Origin: Sphingopyxis fribergensis
GTDB lineage: Bacteria; Pseudomonadota; Alphaproteobacteria; Sphingomonadales; Sphingomonadaceae
DNA length: 64,000 nt
Reading direction: 5' to 3'
Assembly: GCF_000803645.1 (NCBI RefSeq)
Contig: NZ_CP009122.1
Coordinates: 1,030,501-1,094,500, forward strand
In this document: one piece after another, positions 36,734 to 46,176 of the stretch
How the letters are laid out: every line of letters begins with the position of its first letter
Position numbering within the stretch: the stretch's first letter is position 1
The notes under the pieces: generated by a model
Told to the model about the DNA's origin: nothing
The model's database searches: none
The model's input: the letters and a program-made list of their open reading frames with translations, nothing else
Translations under genes and position numbers: made by a program

Positions 36734-36750
36734 TGGAGTAAATCACTCCA
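36734..36750. promoter_or_regulatory. Putative Rrf2/IscR-type operator of the suf operon
   Basis: The 17-bp palindrome TGGAGTAAATCACTCCA has 6-bp arms and a 5-bp spacer. It ends 23 bp upstream of the Rrf2 start codon, in an AT-rich patch (TATATAAG beside it) consistent with a promoter. By position it is the natural autoregulatory site for the operon. The arm sequence differs from the E. coli IscR type 1 box. Confidence 0.55.
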
Positions 36751-36983
36751 CTTATATAGGCGGGGCTTCTGTGCGGCGCAACCAACGGGCGCTATCCGGG
36801 CGCCAAAAAAAATGGCACCCATCGGGCCGAAGCCAAATGAGTGCCAAGATGAAGGTCTCAAGTCCTCGTCCGAGGATGAGCTCTTCTGGGTCGCAAGGAG
36901 GGATTATGCCGACGCGATGATTCGCGATTGGACGAAAACGCCAAAACGACGGGACACATAATTTTCGAAAGTTAATACGGGCC

Positions 36984-37871
36984 TCAGGTCTCAGAGACGA
37001 GGGGGCTGACCTTGCCGGCGAGTTGCTTTCGGCCTTTCGTCGTCGCCTCGGTGTAACTGGTCGGCTTGCCAAGCTGGCCGGGGGTCGCCCCGGCAAAGCG
37101 CTTAATCTCGCGGATCAGGTGCGACTGGTCGTAAAAGGCATCGCCGAGCTGTGCCGCGTCGAGCCCTTCGCCGCGCGCCAGCGCCGATGCGGCGCGCACC
37201 GCGCGATATTTGCGCGCGAGCATGCGCGGCGACACCCCGTAATAATGCTTCGTCATCCGCTCGACCGAACGGATCGACATGCCCGTCTTCTCGACCAGAT
37301 CGGGAACTTGCGGCGAGGGCGTTGCAGTCAACCATCCGTCGACGGTGCGGATGAACCACATCGGTGCGGCTTCGCCCCGCGTCAGCACCTCGCGCGCGAA
37401 ATTATTGCCGATGACCAGCTTTTCCTCGACCGTCGCCGCCCTTTCCAGCGCGGCCGCGACCTCGTCGATCCACGGTCCGAACAGATCGGCGGCGTTCATC
37501 GCGCGGTCGGTCAGCTTGTCGGCATCGTCCCCCATCAGCGCCGCCCAGCCCGCAGGCAGCATGCCAAAGCCGAACAGCTGCGCCGGACAATTGCTGATGG
37601 CGCGGACGCGCGCGCTCGTCGGGCCGATGATATTGGCGCGGCAGACCGTCGCTCGGTGCCCATCCTCGAACACATATTCGCCATCGGCGTTGGTTACGAA
37701 GCGGAATTGGGCACGGTCGGCGCGCTCATATTCGTCGAACCGCGGCAGGTTCAGCCGCGCGAAATAGAAACTCGACACCATTTCCGCCAGATCGGGATCG
37801 GGCGGGAAATAATGTAGTTCGAACGGCGCGCTGCCGTCCACGCCCCCAGGCGAGGAAGAAACATCCGACAT
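36984..37871 (-). CDS. AraC-family transcriptional regulator
   Basis: 295 aa. The N-terminal domain (PFELHYFPPDPDLAEMVSSFY) is of the DUF6597 type that precedes many AraC domains. The C-terminal AraC DNA-binding part runs from about 180, with VPDLVEKTGMSIRSVERMTKHYYGVSPRMLARKYR and FYDQSHLIREIKRFAGATPGQL. The 272 bp between it and the suf regulator contain a short TCCTCG/CGAGGA hairpin (about 36859-36872) and no convincing gene. Target genes unknown. Confidence 0.88.
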   Translation of the reverse strand: MSDVSSSPGGVDGSAPFELHYFPPDPDLAEMVSSFYFARLNLPRFDEYERADRAQFRFVTNADGEYVFEDGHRATVCRANIIGPTSARVRAISNCPAQLFGFGMLPAGWAALMGDDADKLTDRAMNAADLFGPWIDEVAAALERAATVEEKLVIGNNFAREVLTRGEAAPMWFIRTVDGWLTATPSPQVPDLVEKTGMSIRSVERMTKHYYGVSPRMLARKYRAVRAASALARGEGLDAAQLGDAFYDQSHLIREIKRFAGATPGQLGKPTSYTEATTKGRKQLAGKVSPLVSET

Positions 37872-37971
37872 GAGACCCAGACCTTTGGCACCCGTGACCC
37901 GGCTGCCTTATTTTCTGGATCAAATCATTTGCGTTTCATCCCCGCGCGTCAACCCGCAATCGTCAATTTGC

Positions 37972-39792
37972 TTAACCCTTCTGCGCCGCAATCCACACGT
38001 CGACACGCCGTTCGAGCACGTCGAGCGGTACCGGACCCGATTCGAGCACGACGTCGTGGAAGGTGCGGAAATCGAACTTGTCGCCGAGTGCCGCCTGCGC
38101 CCGCCCGCGCAATTCCATGATCTTGAGCTTGCCGATGAGGTATGCCGTCGCCTGTCCCGGATATACGATATAGCGCTCGATCGCCTTTTCGATGTCGCCG
38201 TCGGGGTTGGGCGTGTTGTCCTTCAGATATTTGATCGCCTGCTCGCGGCTCCAGCGCTTGTCGTGAATGCCGGTGTCGACGACGAGGCGACACGCGCGCC
38301 ACAGCTCCATACCGAGTCGGCCGAAATCGCTGTAGGGATCGGTGTAAAAGCCCATGTCTTTGGCGAGTTCCTCAGTGTAGAGGCCCCAGCCCTCGGTATA
38401 GGCGGTAAACCCGCCGAAGCGGCGGAACGGAGGCAGTCCTGTCAACTCGGTCTGCACCGCGCGCTGAAGATGATGCCCCGGTACGCCCTCATGATAGGCG
38501 AGCGCCTCCAACTCGGTCTTCGACATATCCCGCAGGTCATAGAGGTTCACATAATAGGTGCCCGGACGCGACCCGTCGGGCGAGGGCGACTGATAGAATG
38601 CCTTGCCCGCCGATTTCTCGCGGAACGCCTCGACCGCCTTAACCTGCAAATGCGCCTTGGGCAGCGTGTTGAAAAAGGCGGGTAGACGCGCCTCCATCGC
38701 CTTCACCTTGGCGTCGACGTCGGCGAGATAGGCCTCGCGCGTCGTATAATAATATTGCGGACTGGTGCGGAGATGCGCGAAAAACTGCTGCAGCGTGCCC
38801 TTGAAGCCGACCTTTGCCATGATCGTCTTCATCTCGCCGTGGATGCGCGCGACTTCGGACAGGCCGAGGTCGTGGATCTGCGACGCGGTCATGTCGGTGG
38901 TCGTGTAATCGGCGAGCAGCGCCTCATAATAGGCCTTGCCGTCGGGCAGGCGCCACACGCCATCCTGCGTCGGGGCGCTGGCTTGCTGGCGCTTCATCTC
39001 CGCGAGCAGGCGGCCATAGGCGGGTCCGGCGCTTTCGCTCCACGCCGCCTTGGCCGACGCGATCAGCCGTGCCTTTTCGATATCGCCGATGGTAAGCTTG
39101 CCGACCTTTGCTGTAATATCCTCGACCACCGCATTGTCGGGCTTCTGCAAATTGCCGATGTCGGAAATCAGATAGGCATAGACCCATTTGGGCGGCTGAA
39201 TGCCCTTCTTCGCGCGCTCGGCCGACTGCGCCGACAGCGCGTCGAGCACGGGGCCGAGGCCGCGGATACGGTCGACATAGGCTTCGGCCTCGGCAACATC
39301 GGAGACACGGTGGATGTTGATCAGGAATGCAGGCATCTGGCTCTGCGCGCCTTTCATCTGATCGAAGACATAGCCATGGTTGCGGTACGGATACAGGCGA
39401 GCGGCGCGGGCAGCCTGCGCGTTGAACAGCTCGAACGACAGCGCATCGTCGGTCGACATCGTCTTGGGATCGAAGCTGCCGCGCATCGCTTCGGCGGTCG
39501 CCTGTTGCAGCTTCTGGCTCGCGACCGCGGCTTCGTCGCTGACGTCGTTCCATTTGCCATAATCGGCGTCGCGAATACCGCGATAGGCCTTGCCCTGCGG
39601 GCTGAGCGAGAGCTGCGCCGCGTCATAATTTTCAAAGAATTGCGCGAGGTTCGCACCGGCCGGGGGGGCTTCGGGGGCGGGGGTCGATGCCGCGGTGGCG
39701 GGCGCGTCCTGTACGGCGGCCGGCGCGCAGCCCGCGACGACGAGCAGGGCAAGACTGGTGGACAGGCGAGCGACGACTTTGAGATGCGACAC
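37972..39792 (-). CDS. DUF885 family metallopeptidase-like lipoprotein
   Basis: 606 aa from GTG 39792, chosen because GGGAGA lies 6 bases upstream and a lipoprotein signal (LALLVVAGCAP) follows. An ATG at 39834 is possible. The DUF885 domain contains YHEGVPGHHLQRA, a zinc-binding HExxxGHH-like site, then FGGFTAYTEGWGLYTEELA and YPGQATAYLIGKLKIMELR. Members are uncharacterised secreted peptidase-like proteins. It is divergent from pyrD with about 70 bp between starts. Confidence 0.9.
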   Translation of the reverse strand: MSHLKVVARLSTSLALLVVAGCAPAAVQDAPATAASTPAPEAPPAGANLAQFFENYDAAQLSLSPQGKAYRGIRDADYGKWNDVSDEAAVASQKLQQATAEAMRGSFDPKTMSTDDALSFELFNAQAARAARLYPYRNHGYVFDQMKGAQSQMPAFLINIHRVSDVAEAEAYVDRIRGLGPVLDALSAQSAERAKKGIQPPKWVYAYLISDIGNLQKPDNAVVEDITAKVGKLTIGDIEKARLIASAKAAWSESAGPAYGRLLAEMKRQQASAPTQDGVWRLPDGKAYYEALLADYTTTDMTASQIHDLGLSEVARIHGEMKTIMAKVGFKGTLQQFFAHLRTSPQYYYTTREAYLADVDAKVKAMEARLPAFFNTLPKAHLQVKAVEAFREKSAGKAFYQSPSPDGSRPGTYYVNLYDLRDMSKTELEALAYHEGVPGHHLQRAVQTELTGLPPFRRFGGFTAYTEGWGLYTEELAKDMGFYTDPYSDFGRLGMELWRACRLVVDTGIHDKRWSREQAIKYLKDNTPNPDGDIEKAIERYIVYPGQATAYLIGKLKIMELRGRAQAALGDKFDFRTFHDVVLESGPVPLDVLERRVDVWIAAQKG

Positions 39793-39864
39793 GAATTTCT
39801 CCCGGTTTTTCCGATGCACCCCGGGGCTTGCCATAGCGTCATCGTGCGCGCAATGGCGGGGCCC

Positions 39865-40935
39865 ATGTCGCTCTTCGCCTCGCTCACCGACGCCGCCTAT
39901 GCGCTCGTTCGCCCGATCGTCCACGCCACCGATGGCGAGGCCGCGCATAACCTCACGCTCAGCGCGCTCCAGCCGTTGCCGCGCGCGCGCCACGCGCTGA
40001 CCAGCCCGGCGCTCGCGACCGAGCTTGTCGGGCTCAAATTCCCGAACCCCGTCGGTCTCGCGCCCGGCTTCGACAAAGATGCGCGTGTCGCGCATGTGAT
40101 GCCGCATTTCGGTTTCGGTTTCGTCGAGGTCGGCACGCTGACCCCGCTGCCGCAGGAGGGCAATCCGCGCCCGCGCCTGTTTCGCCTCGTCGAGGATCAG
40201 GCGGTGATCAACCGCATGGGCTTCAACAATGGCGGGCAGGAAAAGGCGGCCGAACGCATCTCCTGCCTGCGCCGTCATGGCCTGCCGGTCCCGCTCGGGA
40301 TCAATATCGGCGCGAATAAGGACAGCGCCGATCGCATTGCCGACTATGCTAAGGGCACTGCGGCGATGGCCCCACTCGCCGATTATCTGACGGTAAATAT
40401 CAGCTCGCCCAACACGCCGGGCCTCCGCGCGTTGCAGGACAAGGGATCGCTCGAGGCACTGCTCGACGGCGTGGCCGCGGCGCAGCCCGTGGGCGCGGCA
40501 AAGCCGGTGTTCCTGAAGGTCGCCCCCGATCTCGAACCTGCCGACATCGACGACATCGTCGCGGTGGCGTTGGACAAGGGGCTAGCGGCGGTCATCGTCT
40601 CGAACACCACGATTGTGCGTCCGGCGCTCGCCTCGCGCCATGCGGAGGAAGCCGGTGGCCTCTCGGGCGCGCCGCTCGCCGAACTGGCGCTGCAACGGGT
40701 TAAGGATTTCCACAGCGCTAGCGGCGGCAAGCTGCCGCTCGTCGCGGCGGGCGGGATCGCGTCGGCAAGCCAAGCGTGGGAGCGCATCCGCGCGGGCGCC
40801 AGCCTAGTCCAGATCTATTCGGCCATGGTCTATGAAGGCCCCGGCCTTGCGGGCCGGATTGCGCACGGCCTTGAAAAGCTCGCGGCGCGCGATGGTTTCG
40901 CGCGCGTCGCCGACGCGGTGGGGACGGAAAAATAA
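39865..40935 (+). CDS. pyrD: Dihydroorotate dehydrogenase (quinone), class 2
   Basis: 356 aa. An N-terminal membrane-associating helix (LFASLTDAAYALVRPIV) marks the quinone-dependent class. FMN and substrate motifs include GLAPGFDKDARV, NRMGFNNGG, the catalytic-serine loop VNISSPNTPGLR and VAAGGIASASQAWERIRAGAS. It oxidises dihydroorotate to orotate in pyrimidine synthesis. I start at ATG 39865, which has GGCGGGG upstream; ATG 39853 is an alternative. A family B palindrome begins right at the stop. Confidence 0.95.
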   Translation: MSLFASLTDAAYALVRPIVHATDGEAAHNLTLSALQPLPRARHALTSPALATELVGLKFPNPVGLAPGFDKDARVAHVMPHFGFGFVEVGTLTPLPQEGNPRPRLFRLVEDQAVINRMGFNNGGQEKAAERISCLRRHGLPVPLGINIGANKDSADRIADYAKGTAAMAPLADYLTVNISSPNTPGLRALQDKGSLEALLDGVAAAQPVGAAKPVFLKVAPDLEPADIDDIVAVALDKGLAAVIVSNTTIVRPALASRHAEEAGGLSGAPLAELALQRVKDFHSASGGKLPLVAAGGIASASQAWERIRAGASLVQIYSAMVYEGPGLAGRIAHGLEKLAARDGFARVADAVGTEK

Positions 40936-41072
40936 ATCCTTCCTGTCGCGAAGCGATGGGGAGGGGGACCGCGCGCGCAGCGAGTGGTGGAGCGGCAGCA
41001 ACGCCAGCATTACTAGCCCCTCCGTCAGCGCTTCGCGCTGCCACCTCCCCATCGCTTCGCGACAGGGAGGAT
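40936..41072. repeat. Family B palindrome between pyrD and ggt
   Basis: About 137 bp with inverted ends ATCCTTCCTGTCGCGAAGCG (40936) and CGCTTCGCGACAGGGAGGAT (41053-41072). Inside are GATGGGGAGGGGGACCGC and GGTGG on one side and CCACCTCCCCATC on the other. Related copies are at 55754-55891 and 59736-59899. The end AGGGAGGAT resembles a Shine-Dalgarno sequence but is 44 bp from the next start. Confidence 0.88.
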
Positions 41073-41115
41073 CGTTGGGGTTGCGCTGCCTCCCCCTCCA
41101 CGCCAATGTCGCGCC

Positions 41116-42807
41116 ATGTTGAAAAGATTCCTCCCGCTCGTCGCCCTTCTTTCCGTCACCGTCTCCTCGCCCGCGCTTGCGCAGGGCGTCACCTCGTCCG
41201 CCGATCCGCGCGCGACCGAGGCCGGGCGCGAGATTTTGCACGAGGGGGGCACGGCCGCCGACGCGGCGATCGCGATGGTCGCGGTGCTGACCCTCGTCGA
41301 ACCGCAGTCGAGCGGGGTCGGCGGTGGCGGCTTCATGGTCCATCACAATGCCAAAGACGGCAGCATCTCGACGATCGACGGCCGCGAAATGGCGCCTGCG
41401 TCGGCCAAGCCAGACCGCTTCCTCGGCCCCGACGGCAAGGCGCGCGGCTATATGGACGTCATCCCCGGCGGGCTGTCGGTGGGTGTCCCCGGCAATGTGC
41501 GCCTGATGGAAATGGCGCACAAGAAATGGGGCAAGCTTGAGTGGAAGGCGCTGTTCCAGCCCGCGATCAAGCTCGCCGAAGAAGGGTATCTCGTCACCCC
41601 CGCGCTCAACAACTGGCTCGTCCAGTTCGAACCGATGTGGAAGGAGTTTCCGGCTCCCAAGGCGATCTATTATGTCGACGGGAAGCCGGCGCCGGTCGGC
41701 ACGCGCATCAAGAACCCCGCTTATGCCAAATTGCTGCGCGACATTGCGGCGCGCGGTCCCGAGGCTTTCTATAGCGGCGCCAATGCCAAGGCGATCAGCG
41801 ACGCCGTCGCCAACGCGCCGCGCCACCCGAGCCAGCTGACTGTCAAGGATATCGCCGCCTATAAGGCGAAGGAACGCCCCGCAGTCTGCACCACCTACCG
41901 CGTCTACAAGGTCTGCGGCATGGGCCCACCCTCGTCGGGCGCGACCACCGTTTTCGGCATCCTCGGCATGATCGAGGGCTGGGACATGAAGGCGATGGGC
42001 AAGGACAATCCGATGAGCTGGCATCTGCTCTCGGAAGCGATGCAGCTCTCCTACGCCGATCGCGCCGCCTATCTCGGCGACGGCGATTTCGTCGATGTTC
42101 CGGTAAAGGGCCTGCTCGACAAGGCCTATCTCGCCGAGCGCCGCCAACTCATTTCGCCTTACGGCGCGGCGGGCCATTATGAACCCGGCACCCCGCCGGG
42201 CGCCAAGCCGCGCGCCGCCGCGCCGCCGGTTCAGGAACAGGGGACGACGCACTTCGTTGCCGTCGACAAGGACGGCAACCTCGTCTCGATGACCTCGACC
42301 GTCGAAAGCATCTTCGGCAGTCAGCTGATGGCGAACGGCTATTTCCTCAACAACGAACTCACCGATTTCGATCTTGCCCCCACCGAGGGCGGCGTGCCGA
42401 CCGCGAACCGCGTCGAAGCGGGCAAGCGTCCCTTGTCGTCGATGTCGCCGACGGTCGTCTACGGCCCCGACGGCAAGGTCATACTCGCGGTCGGCTCGGC
42501 GGGCGGCAAGCGCATCATCATGCATGTGACCAAGGTGCTCGTCGGCGTGCTCGACTGGGGCCTCGACGCCAAGACGGCGATGGAGCTCCCCAACCTGTTC
42601 TTCGGGCGCGACGGTGTGCTGATCGAGAATAATGAGGCGGGCAAGGCGATCGCCGCGAAGATGAAACCTTTCGGCTACAGCTTTACCGCGACGAGCCTCG
42701 GGTCGAAACTTAACGCGGTCGAACGCACGGCCGAGGGCTGGCGCGGCGCCGCCGACCCGCGCGGCCCGGGCAGCTCGTCGATCGACGGCGCGCCGGCACA
42801 GAATTAA
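41116..42807 (+). CDS. ggt: Gamma-glutamyltransferase
   Basis: 563 aa with a signal peptide (MLKRFLPLVALLSVTVSSPALAQG), so periplasmic. The precursor should cleave itself before the nucleophile threonine in QEQGTTHFVAV (T377). Downstream, SMTSTVESIFGSQ, RPLSSMSPTVV and GSAGGKRII complete the small-subunit active site. The large subunit has the GGNAADAA-like GGTAADAAIA and GVGGGGFM. It hydrolyses or transfers the gamma-glutamyl group of glutathione. Apparently monocistronic. Confidence 0.95.
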   Translation: MLKRFLPLVALLSVTVSSPALAQGVTSSADPRATEAGREILHEGGTAADAAIAMVAVLTLVEPQSSGVGGGGFMVHHNAKDGSISTIDGREMAPASAKPDRFLGPDGKARGYMDVIPGGLSVGVPGNVRLMEMAHKKWGKLEWKALFQPAIKLAEEGYLVTPALNNWLVQFEPMWKEFPAPKAIYYVDGKPAPVGTRIKNPAYAKLLRDIAARGPEAFYSGANAKAISDAVANAPRHPSQLTVKDIAAYKAKERPAVCTTYRVYKVCGMGPPSSGATTVFGILGMIEGWDMKAMGKDNPMSWHLLSEAMQLSYADRAAYLGDGDFVDVPVKGLLDKAYLAERRQLISPYGAAGHYEPGTPPGAKPRAAAPPVQEQGTTHFVAVDKDGNLVSMTSTVESIFGSQLMANGYFLNNELTDFDLAPTEGGVPTANRVEAGKRPLSSMSPTVVYGPDGKVILAVGSAGGKRIIMHVTKVLVGVLDWGLDAKTAMELPNLFFGRDGVLIENNEAGKAIAAKMKPFGYSFTATSLGSKLNAVERTAEGWRGAADPRGPGSSSIDGAPAQN

Positions 42808-42859
42808 TCAACGATAGAGATAAGATAAAAGCAGCTAACGCTCCCTGGAGAGAGGCAGA

Positions 42860-44689
42860 ATGAAGCTCGAAAACCCCCATCTCGACCATTTTCCGAGTTT
42901 GGTCGCGATGTTCTTCGACCGTGCGGGGCGCGGCGGCGAAGATCCCTTCCTGTGGCGCAAGGCTGATCGCGTCTGGCAGCCGCTGAGTTGGCGGCAGGTG
43001 GCGAACCAGGTGGCGGCGCTCGCGCACAATCTGCGCGAACTGGGCCTGAAGGACGGCGATCGCGTCGTGCTGGTCAGCGAGAACCGCCCCGAATGGTGCA
43101 TCGCCGACCTTGGCATCATGGCCGCGGGCTGCATCACCGTGCCGACCTACACCACGAACACCGAACGCGACCATCAACATATCCTCGACAACAGCGGCGC
43201 GAAGGCGGTGATCGTTTCGACCGCGAAGCTCGCGCGCACGCTGATGCCCGCGGTGATGCGTTCAGAATCGCATATCGTGATCAGCATGGAGAGCCTCCGC
43301 GTTGGCCAGCAGGGCGAGGTCACGGTTCACGACTGGGCGCCGCTCGTCGCCGACGGCGAGGCCTATCTCGACGAAACCAGAGCGCGCGCCGCGGCGATGA
43401 CGCGCGACGACACCGCGTGCCTAATCTACACCAGTGGTACCGGCGGCGCGCCGCGTGGGGTAATACAGCACCATGGGGCGATCCTGCACAACGCGGCGGG
43501 CGCCGCGGAGGTGCTCGTCAATGATTTCGGCATCGGCGACGAGGAAGTGTTTCTGTCGTTCCTGCCACTCAGCCACGCCTATGAACATTCGGGCGGCCAG
43601 TTCCTGCCAATCATGGTCGGCGCGCAAATCTATTACAGCGAGGGGCTCGAAAAGCTCGTCTCGAACATCGAGGAGACGCGCCCGACGATCATGGTCGTCG
43701 TCCCGCGCCTGTTCGAGGTGATCCGCGCGCGGATGATCAAGTCGGTCGAGAAGCAGGGCAAGCTCGCCAACTGGATGCTGAACCAGGCGCTGCGCGTCGG
43801 CGAAAAGGATTATGAGCGCCGCATGGGCGTGCTCGACCGCCCGGTCGACCTGATCCTCGACAAATTGTTCCGGCCCAAGATCCAGAAACGCTTCGGCGGC
43901 CGGATGAAGGCGCTGGTGTCGGGCGGCGCGCCGCTCAACCCGGAAATCGGCGTTTTCTTCCACTCGATCGGGCTGACCCTGCTGCAAGGCTATGGCCAGA
44001 CCGAGGCGGGCCCGGTGATCAGTTGCAACCGCCCGAGCGCGGGGATCAAGATGGACACCGTCGGCCCGCCGCTGATGAATACCGAAGTGAAGATTGCCGA
44101 CGACGGCGAGATATTGGTGCGCGGCGAACTCGTGATGAAGGGCTATTGGCGCAACAAGGCCGAAACCGAGCGCGTGCTCGTCCCAAGCCCGGCGGAGCCG
44201 GAAAAGGGCGCCTGGCTCCACACGGGCGACATCGGCCATATCGACGGGCAAGGCCGTATCGTCATCACCGACCGCAAGAAGGATTTGATCGTCAACGACA
44301 AGGGCGACAATGTCTCGCCGCAGCGCGTCGAGGGCATGCTGACGCTCCAGCCCGAAATCCTGCAGGCGATGGTCTATGGCGACAAGCGCCCGCACCTCGT
44401 TGGCATCCTCGTCCCCGACCCCGAATGGATGGCCGAATGGGCCGAGGCCGAAGGGCTGCCGAAAGACCTATGCCGGCTCCGCGAACATGAAAAATTCCGC
44501 GCCGCGATTCGCGCCGCGGTCGACCGCGTCAACGGCCAACTCTCGGTGATCGAAAAGGTCCGCAAATTCGACTTCGCCGATGAAGCCTTCACGATCGAGA
44601 ATGAGCAGATGACGCCGTCGATGAAGATCCGGCGCCACATCCTGAAACAGGTCTATGAGGACAAGATCGCGGCCTTGTATAAAGCATAG
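42860..44689 (+). CDS. Long-chain fatty-acid-CoA ligase-type AMP-forming synthetase
   Basis: 609 aa in the FAA1 branch of acyl-adenylate enzymes. The AMP-binding P-loop is IYTSGTGGAPRGV, the adenine motif GYGQTEAG, and the hinge region HTGDIGHIDGQGRIVITDRKKDLIV. Length and FHSIGLTLLQGYGQTEAGPV favour long-chain substrates. It lacks a signal peptide and is probably membrane-associated in the cytosol. ATG 42860 follows GGAGAGAGG. A family C palindrome follows the stop. Confidence 0.92.
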   Translation: MKLENPHLDHFPSLVAMFFDRAGRGGEDPFLWRKADRVWQPLSWRQVANQVAALAHNLRELGLKDGDRVVLVSENRPEWCIADLGIMAAGCITVPTYTTNTERDHQHILDNSGAKAVIVSTAKLARTLMPAVMRSESHIVISMESLRVGQQGEVTVHDWAPLVADGEAYLDETRARAAAMTRDDTACLIYTSGTGGAPRGVIQHHGAILHNAAGAAEVLVNDFGIGDEEVFLSFLPLSHAYEHSGGQFLPIMVGAQIYYSEGLEKLVSNIEETRPTIMVVVPRLFEVIRARMIKSVEKQGKLANWMLNQALRVGEKDYERRMGVLDRPVDLILDKLFRPKIQKRFGGRMKALVSGGAPLNPEIGVFFHSIGLTLLQGYGQTEAGPVISCNRPSAGIKMDTVGPPLMNTEVKIADDGEILVRGELVMKGYWRNKAETERVLVPSPAEPEKGAWLHTGDIGHIDGQGRIVITDRKKDLIVNDKGDNVSPQRVEGMLTLQPEILQAMVYGDKRPHLVGILVPDPEWMAEWAEAEGLPKDLCRLREHEKFRAAIRAAVDRVNGQLSVIEKVRKFDFADEAFTIENEQMTPSMKIRRHILKQVYEDKIAALYKA

Positions 44690-44697
44690 CTCTCATG

Positions 44698-44778
44698 CCG
44701 TTCGTGTCGAGCGAAGTCGAGACACCCGTCTATATAGCACCAGTCGAGGGGCATCTCGACTTCGCTCGATGTGAACGG
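44698..44778. repeat. Family C palindrome, intergenic copy
   Basis: About 81 bp with arms CGTTCGTGTCGAGCGAAGTC (44699-44718) and GACTTCGCTCGATGTGAACG (44758-44777). It lies between the acyl-CoA synthetase stop and the convergent lipoprotein gene, so unlike the two suf copies it is not translated. It may serve as a bidirectional 3' end. Confidence 0.85.
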
Positions 44779-44871
44779 AAATTAAAGGTGACTGCACTGA
44801 TGTAGCAGGCGGGGGTGCGACCCGAAGAGCTCGGCGCAAACCGGTCCCCGCCTGCGACTGAACCTAAAGGC

Positions 44872-45318
44872 TCAGCCTTTGTCCCCCGCCGGTTTGCGAT
44901 AGGGGACGAATTCGCCAAAAACGCACGTCGGACCGCGAATCCCGCTCGACCGGTCGACCAGGTAGAAGAAATCGCCTTCGCAGGTCGACGACCCGAATTG
45001 GCGCACCACCATGATATCGCTGTCGCGGGCAAGACCCGGGCAACTACTCTTCAAGTCATTTCTATATACAAGATTGCCGCCAGAACGATAGAGCAAGATA
45101 TTGTCCGACACACGAATAGTGTCATTACTTCGATAATTGGGCAGGCAGCGGACCGGTTCGCCTGGAACCTTGCCCGCAAGCTGCTTGTCGAGCCGTTCGG
45201 CCTGTTTTGGCGTCAGCGCTGCGGCGCCGGGCTCGCTCGAACCGGCGGGCGCGCAGCTTGCGACCAGCGGCGCGGCCGCGATCAATAGCGCGGCAGCCAT
45301 CAGGTTCAGCTTCGCCAT
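44872..45318 (-). CDS. Small lipoprotein of unknown function
   Basis: 148 aa. A lipobox (PLVASCAP) follows the signal peptide. The mature domain has four further cysteines (RCLPNYR, KSSCPG, SSTCEGD, GPTCVFGEF) that could form two disulfides, and a strand pattern including RVSDNILLYRSGGNLVYRNDL. Similar small secreted proteins are common in sphingomonads. Function unknown. ATG 45318 follows AAGGAGCATATTC. Confidence 0.78.
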   Translation of the reverse strand: MAKLNLMAAALLIAAAPLVASCAPAGSSEPGAAALTPKQAERLDKQLAGKVPGEPVRCLPNYRSNDTIRVSDNILLYRSGGNLVYRNDLKSSCPGLARDSDIMVVRQFGSSTCEGDFFYLVDRSSGIRGPTCVFGEFVPYRKPAGDKG

Positions 45319-45379
45319 GAATATGCTCCTTGAAGTCGGCCATTATGGCCATGGCTGATGAATGGGCGCTGAAGCGGCA

Positions 45380-46108
45380 TCAGGCCGCGTCCTTCAGCGC
45401 GCGGATGCGCCCGAGTTCGGCGGCGTTCGGCGCGCGCAAAAAAGGATTGGTCGCGCGCTCTTCGCCGATGCTTGTCGGCACCGTCGCCTCGCCCGCGGCG
45501 CGGGCGGACTCGACCGCGGCCAGCCGCGCGGCCAGCGCCACATTGTCGGGCTCGACCGTCACCGCGAACCGCGCGTTCGACAGCGTATATTCGTGCGCGC
45601 AATAAACGCGCGTCGTATCGTCGAGCGTGCCGAGTTTCTGCATGTTCGCGAACATCTGCTCGGCGGTGCCTTCGAACAACCGGCCGCAACCCATCGCGAA
45701 CATCGTGTCACCGACGAAGATCGCGGCGTCGCTTGCGAAATGATAGGCGATATGCCCGGCGGTGTGCGCGGGCACGTCCCAGACGTCGGCGACATGATGA
45801 CCGAGCCGCACCTTGTCGCCGCCCTTCACCTGCACATCGAGCGTCGGAATGCGCGCGAACTCCGCCGCCGGGCCGGTGATCGTACAGCCGGTGGCGTCCT
45901 TGATCGCGGCATTGCCGCCGGTATGGTCGGGATGCCAGTGGGTGTTCCAGATGTCGGTGATCGTCCAGCCGCGTTCCGCCGCTGCGGCGAGCACGGGCTC
46001 GGCCACCGCGGGATCGACGACCATCGTCGCACCGCTTTCGGGATCGTGGACCAGCCAGACATAATTGTCGCTGAGGACGGGAATACGGACGATGTCCAGC
46101 GCAGCCAT
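45380..46108 (-). CDS. gloB: Hydroxyacylglutathione hydrolase (glyoxalase II)
   Basis: 242 aa. The metallo-beta-lactamase signature THWHPDHTGG binds the metal pair, with further ligands in HTAGH, FVGDTMFAMGCGR and YCAHEY. The C-terminal part includes NPFLRA, typical of glyoxalase II. It hydrolyses S-lactoylglutathione to D-lactate and glutathione. The start ATG 46108 has a perfect AAAGGAGAT site. Glyoxalase I lies upstream on the same strand. Confidence 0.95.
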   Translation of the reverse strand: MAALDIVRIPVLSDNYVWLVHDPESGATMVVDPAVAEPVLAAAAERGWTITDIWNTHWHPDHTGGNAAIKDATGCTITGPAAEFARIPTLDVQVKGGDKVRLGHHVADVWDVPAHTAGHIAYHFASDAAIFVGDTMFAMGCGRLFEGTAEQMFANMQKLGTLDDTTRVYCAHEYTLSNARFAVTVEPDNVALAARLAAVESARAAGEATVPTSIGEERATNPFLRAPNAAELGRIRALKDAA

Positions 46109-46176
46109 GATATCTCCTTTCCAGCGTCTCGCCCCTTCAAGACGGAGCGGACACCAGCGGGCCTTGGTTCGCCTGT

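Noticed and set aside
36698..36961. Plus-strand 87-codon frame upstream of the AraC gene
   Set aside because: It overlaps the suf promoter and operator, has no ribosome-binding site, and the encoded sequence looks random.
41116..42807. gamma-glutamyltransferase as cephalosporin acylase
   Set aside because: The TTHF nucleophile region and GTAADAA/GVGGGGFM motifs fit glutathione-type GGT; sequence alone does not support an acylase.
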